Shown one piece after another: positions 62,864 through 64,000 of a DNA stretch of 64,000 bases. The first letter of the stretch is position 1. Each line of letters starts with the position of its first letter. Position numbers and translations under genes: made by a program. Origin of the DNA: Arthrobacter burdickii (GTDB taxonomy: Bacteria; Actinomycetota; Actinomycetes; Actinomycetales; Micrococcaceae); NCBI RefSeq assembly GCF_030433645.1, contig NZ_JAROCG010000001.1, positions 1,426,001 to 1,490,000 of the forward strand. The letters run 5' to 3'. The notes below the pieces were generated by a model. That model was given only the letters and a program-made list of their open reading frames with translations. It ran no database searches and had not been told where the DNA came from.

Positions 62864-63958
62864 GTGACACAATCCTTCAACTCCGGGTGGACCAGCGTGG
62901 GTCCGAACAGCGCGCTGGACACGGCGGACATCCCGGACGACGCCGACGCCCTGCGTCTGCCTCCCGGCTTCGCCCTCATCGCCGAGGACCCGGATCTGGG
63001 GCCGTCCGTCTCGTCATGCCTCGCGGAGGTGGAGAAGCAGCTCCGCGGAGCCATCGCCCACTCGGATCCCCTGGCCGATGCCACGAGCCGCCACCTGGTC
63101 GAGGCCGGCGGCAAGCGCATCCGCCCCCTCCTGACGATCCTCGCTTCCCACCTCGGTAACCCGACCCACGCCAAGGTGGTCCAGGCGGCCGTCGTCGTCG
63201 AACTGACGCACCTCGCCACGCTGTACCACGACGACGTCATGGACTCCGCGCCGTACCGGCGGGGCGCACCCACCGCGCACGAGGTGTGGGGCAACTCCGT
63301 CGCCATCCTCACCGGCGACCTCATCTTCGCCCGGGCATCGATCCTCGTCTCCGAACTCGGCGGCGAAGCCCTCGGTATCCAGGCCCGCACCTTCGAGCGG
63401 CTGTGCCTGGGCCAGCTGCATGAGACCGTCGGCCCGCGGGACGGCCAGGACGACCTCGAGCACTACCTCTCCGTGATCGCGGACAAGACCGGTTCGCTCG
63501 TGGCGGCCTCGGGCCAGCTCGGAGCCCTGTTCGCGGACACCTCTCCCGAGGTGGTCGACGTCATGGTCTCCTACGGTGAGAAGGTCGGTGTGGCCTTCCA
63601 GCTCGCCGACGACGTCATCGACGTCACCGGCCTGAAGGTCACGTCGGGCAAGGCGCCCGGCACGGACCTGCGCGAGGGCGTCCCCACCCTGCCGGTCATC
63701 CTGCTGCGCCGCGCCGCGGCTGCGGGGGATGCATCCGCGGCCGACGTCATCGCCCTCGTCGACAGTGACCTCTCCTCGGACGAGGCGCTCGCGGGCGCCG
63801 TCGAAGCCGTGCGCTCCCACCCCCAGACGCAGGAGGCCTGGGCCGTGGCTCAGCAGTGGGCCGACGACGCCGTGGCCGCCCTCGAGCCGCTGCCGGACAG
63901 CACGGTCAAACAGGCGCTGGCGAGCTTCGCGCAGGCCGTCGTCAGCAGGGACGTCTAG
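62864..63958 (+). CDS. Polyprenyl diphosphate synthase (menaquinone side chain)
   Basis: A 364-residue all-trans prenyltransferase. GGKRIRPLL, the first Asp-rich motif YHDDVMDSAPYRRGAPTAH, and the second motif FQLADDVIDVTG are complete. It chains isopentenyl diphosphate into the menaquinone tail; bulky residues before the first motif are small enough for a long product, but length is not predictable here. It corresponds in place to grcC1 beside menJ in mycobacteria. The last 42 bases of the window after its stop hold nothing identifiable. Confidence 0.92.
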   Translation: MTQSFNSGWTSVGPNSALDTADIPDDADALRLPPGFALIAEDPDLGPSVSSCLAEVEKQLRGAIAHSDPLADATSRHLVEAGGKRIRPLLTILASHLGNPTHAKVVQAAVVVELTHLATLYHDDVMDSAPYRRGAPTAHEVWGNSVAILTGDLIFARASILVSELGGEALGIQARTFERLCLGQLHETVGPRDGQDDLEHYLSVIADKTGSLVAASGQLGALFADTSPEVVDVMVSYGEKVGVAFQLADDVIDVTGLKVTSGKAPGTDLREGVPTLPVILLRRAAAAGDASAADVIALVDSDLSSDEALAGAVEAVRSHPQTQEAWAVAQQWADDAVAALEPLPDSTVKQALASFAQAVVSRDV

Positions 63959-64000
63959 CTCTCCTGCGGTTGCCGCGCCGCGCCGTCGTTCCTGCGGCTT

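Noticed and set aside
59270-62872. 1200-codon minus-strand frame running from menF through menG and menJ
   Set aside because: Only the part from 60610 down matches a family (MenF). The rest is antisense to well-supported menG, menJ and the intergenic region.

Overview
The window is high-GC DNA from an actinobacterium. Dense, mostly short-spaced genes, many GTG starts and ATGA/GTGA stop-start overlaps, several apparently leaderless genes, a menaquinone locus with actinobacterial gene content, and a Tat-exported PhoX behind a PHO box all fit a Micrococcaceae member such as Arthrobacter or a close relative. The genus is an inference. There is no tRNA, rRNA, CRISPR array, phage or insertion sequence that I can support, so this looks like a stretch of chromosome.

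Layout. 1-3.9 kb: end of a beta-glucoside/cellobiose-type uptake operon (two ABC permeases, GH1 beta-glucosidase, LacI regulator), overlapping at its tail with a convergent S9 oligopeptidase (3.8-6.0 kb). 6.2-7.2 kb: two small genes (tandem helicase-associated domains; a possible STAS-like protein). 7.3-11.7 kb: Lrp/AsnC regulator divergent from a three-gene branched-chain 2-oxoacid dehydrogenase operon. 12-19.1 kb: UvrA-like ATPase lacking the UvrB-binding segment, ECF sigma factor without an anti-sigma partner, spore-photoproduct-lyase-like radical SAM protein, glycogen debranching enzyme GlgX. 19.4-22.5 kb: divergent MocR/YczR-YczE pair and an MBL-fold hydrolase. 22.5-30.6 kb: an accessory cell-surface cluster: DUF427 relic, unusual promoter region with repeats, GT2, HprK-like kinase, second GT2, flippase, two membrane proteins, a decayed tandem duplication and a metallophosphoesterase. 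30.9-35.8 kb: secreted multidomain protein, alditol-oxidase-like flavoenzyme and a LacI regulator. 35.8-41.9 kb: arabino-oligosaccharide operon (binding protein, two permeases, GH51 arabinofuranosidase, aldose epimerase) whose promoter carries the same operator as the LacI gene. 42-49.7 kb: housekeeping and small hypothetical genes, tandem fluoride channels, MFS transporter, zinc alcohol dehydrogenase. 49.8-64 kb: PAP2 phosphatase, then the menaquinone genes menC, menD, menF, menG, menJ and a polyprenyl diphosphate synthase, interleaved with a class I glutamine amidotransferase, PhoX, and a polar amino-acid ABC transporter.

How it works together. Two LacI-controlled sugar modules import plant-derived oligosaccharides and cleave them inside the cell (GH1, GH51). 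Neither has its own ATPase, so a shared MsiK-type ATPase elsewhere is expected. The bkd operon feeds branched acyl-CoA to fatty acid synthesis. The right end makes menaquinone head group, tail and final reduction. The most unusual part is 22.8-30.6 kb, where an HPr-kinase-like P-loop protein sits among glycosyltransferases, a flippase and a phosphoesterase; it is my candidate for an undescribed cell-surface system.
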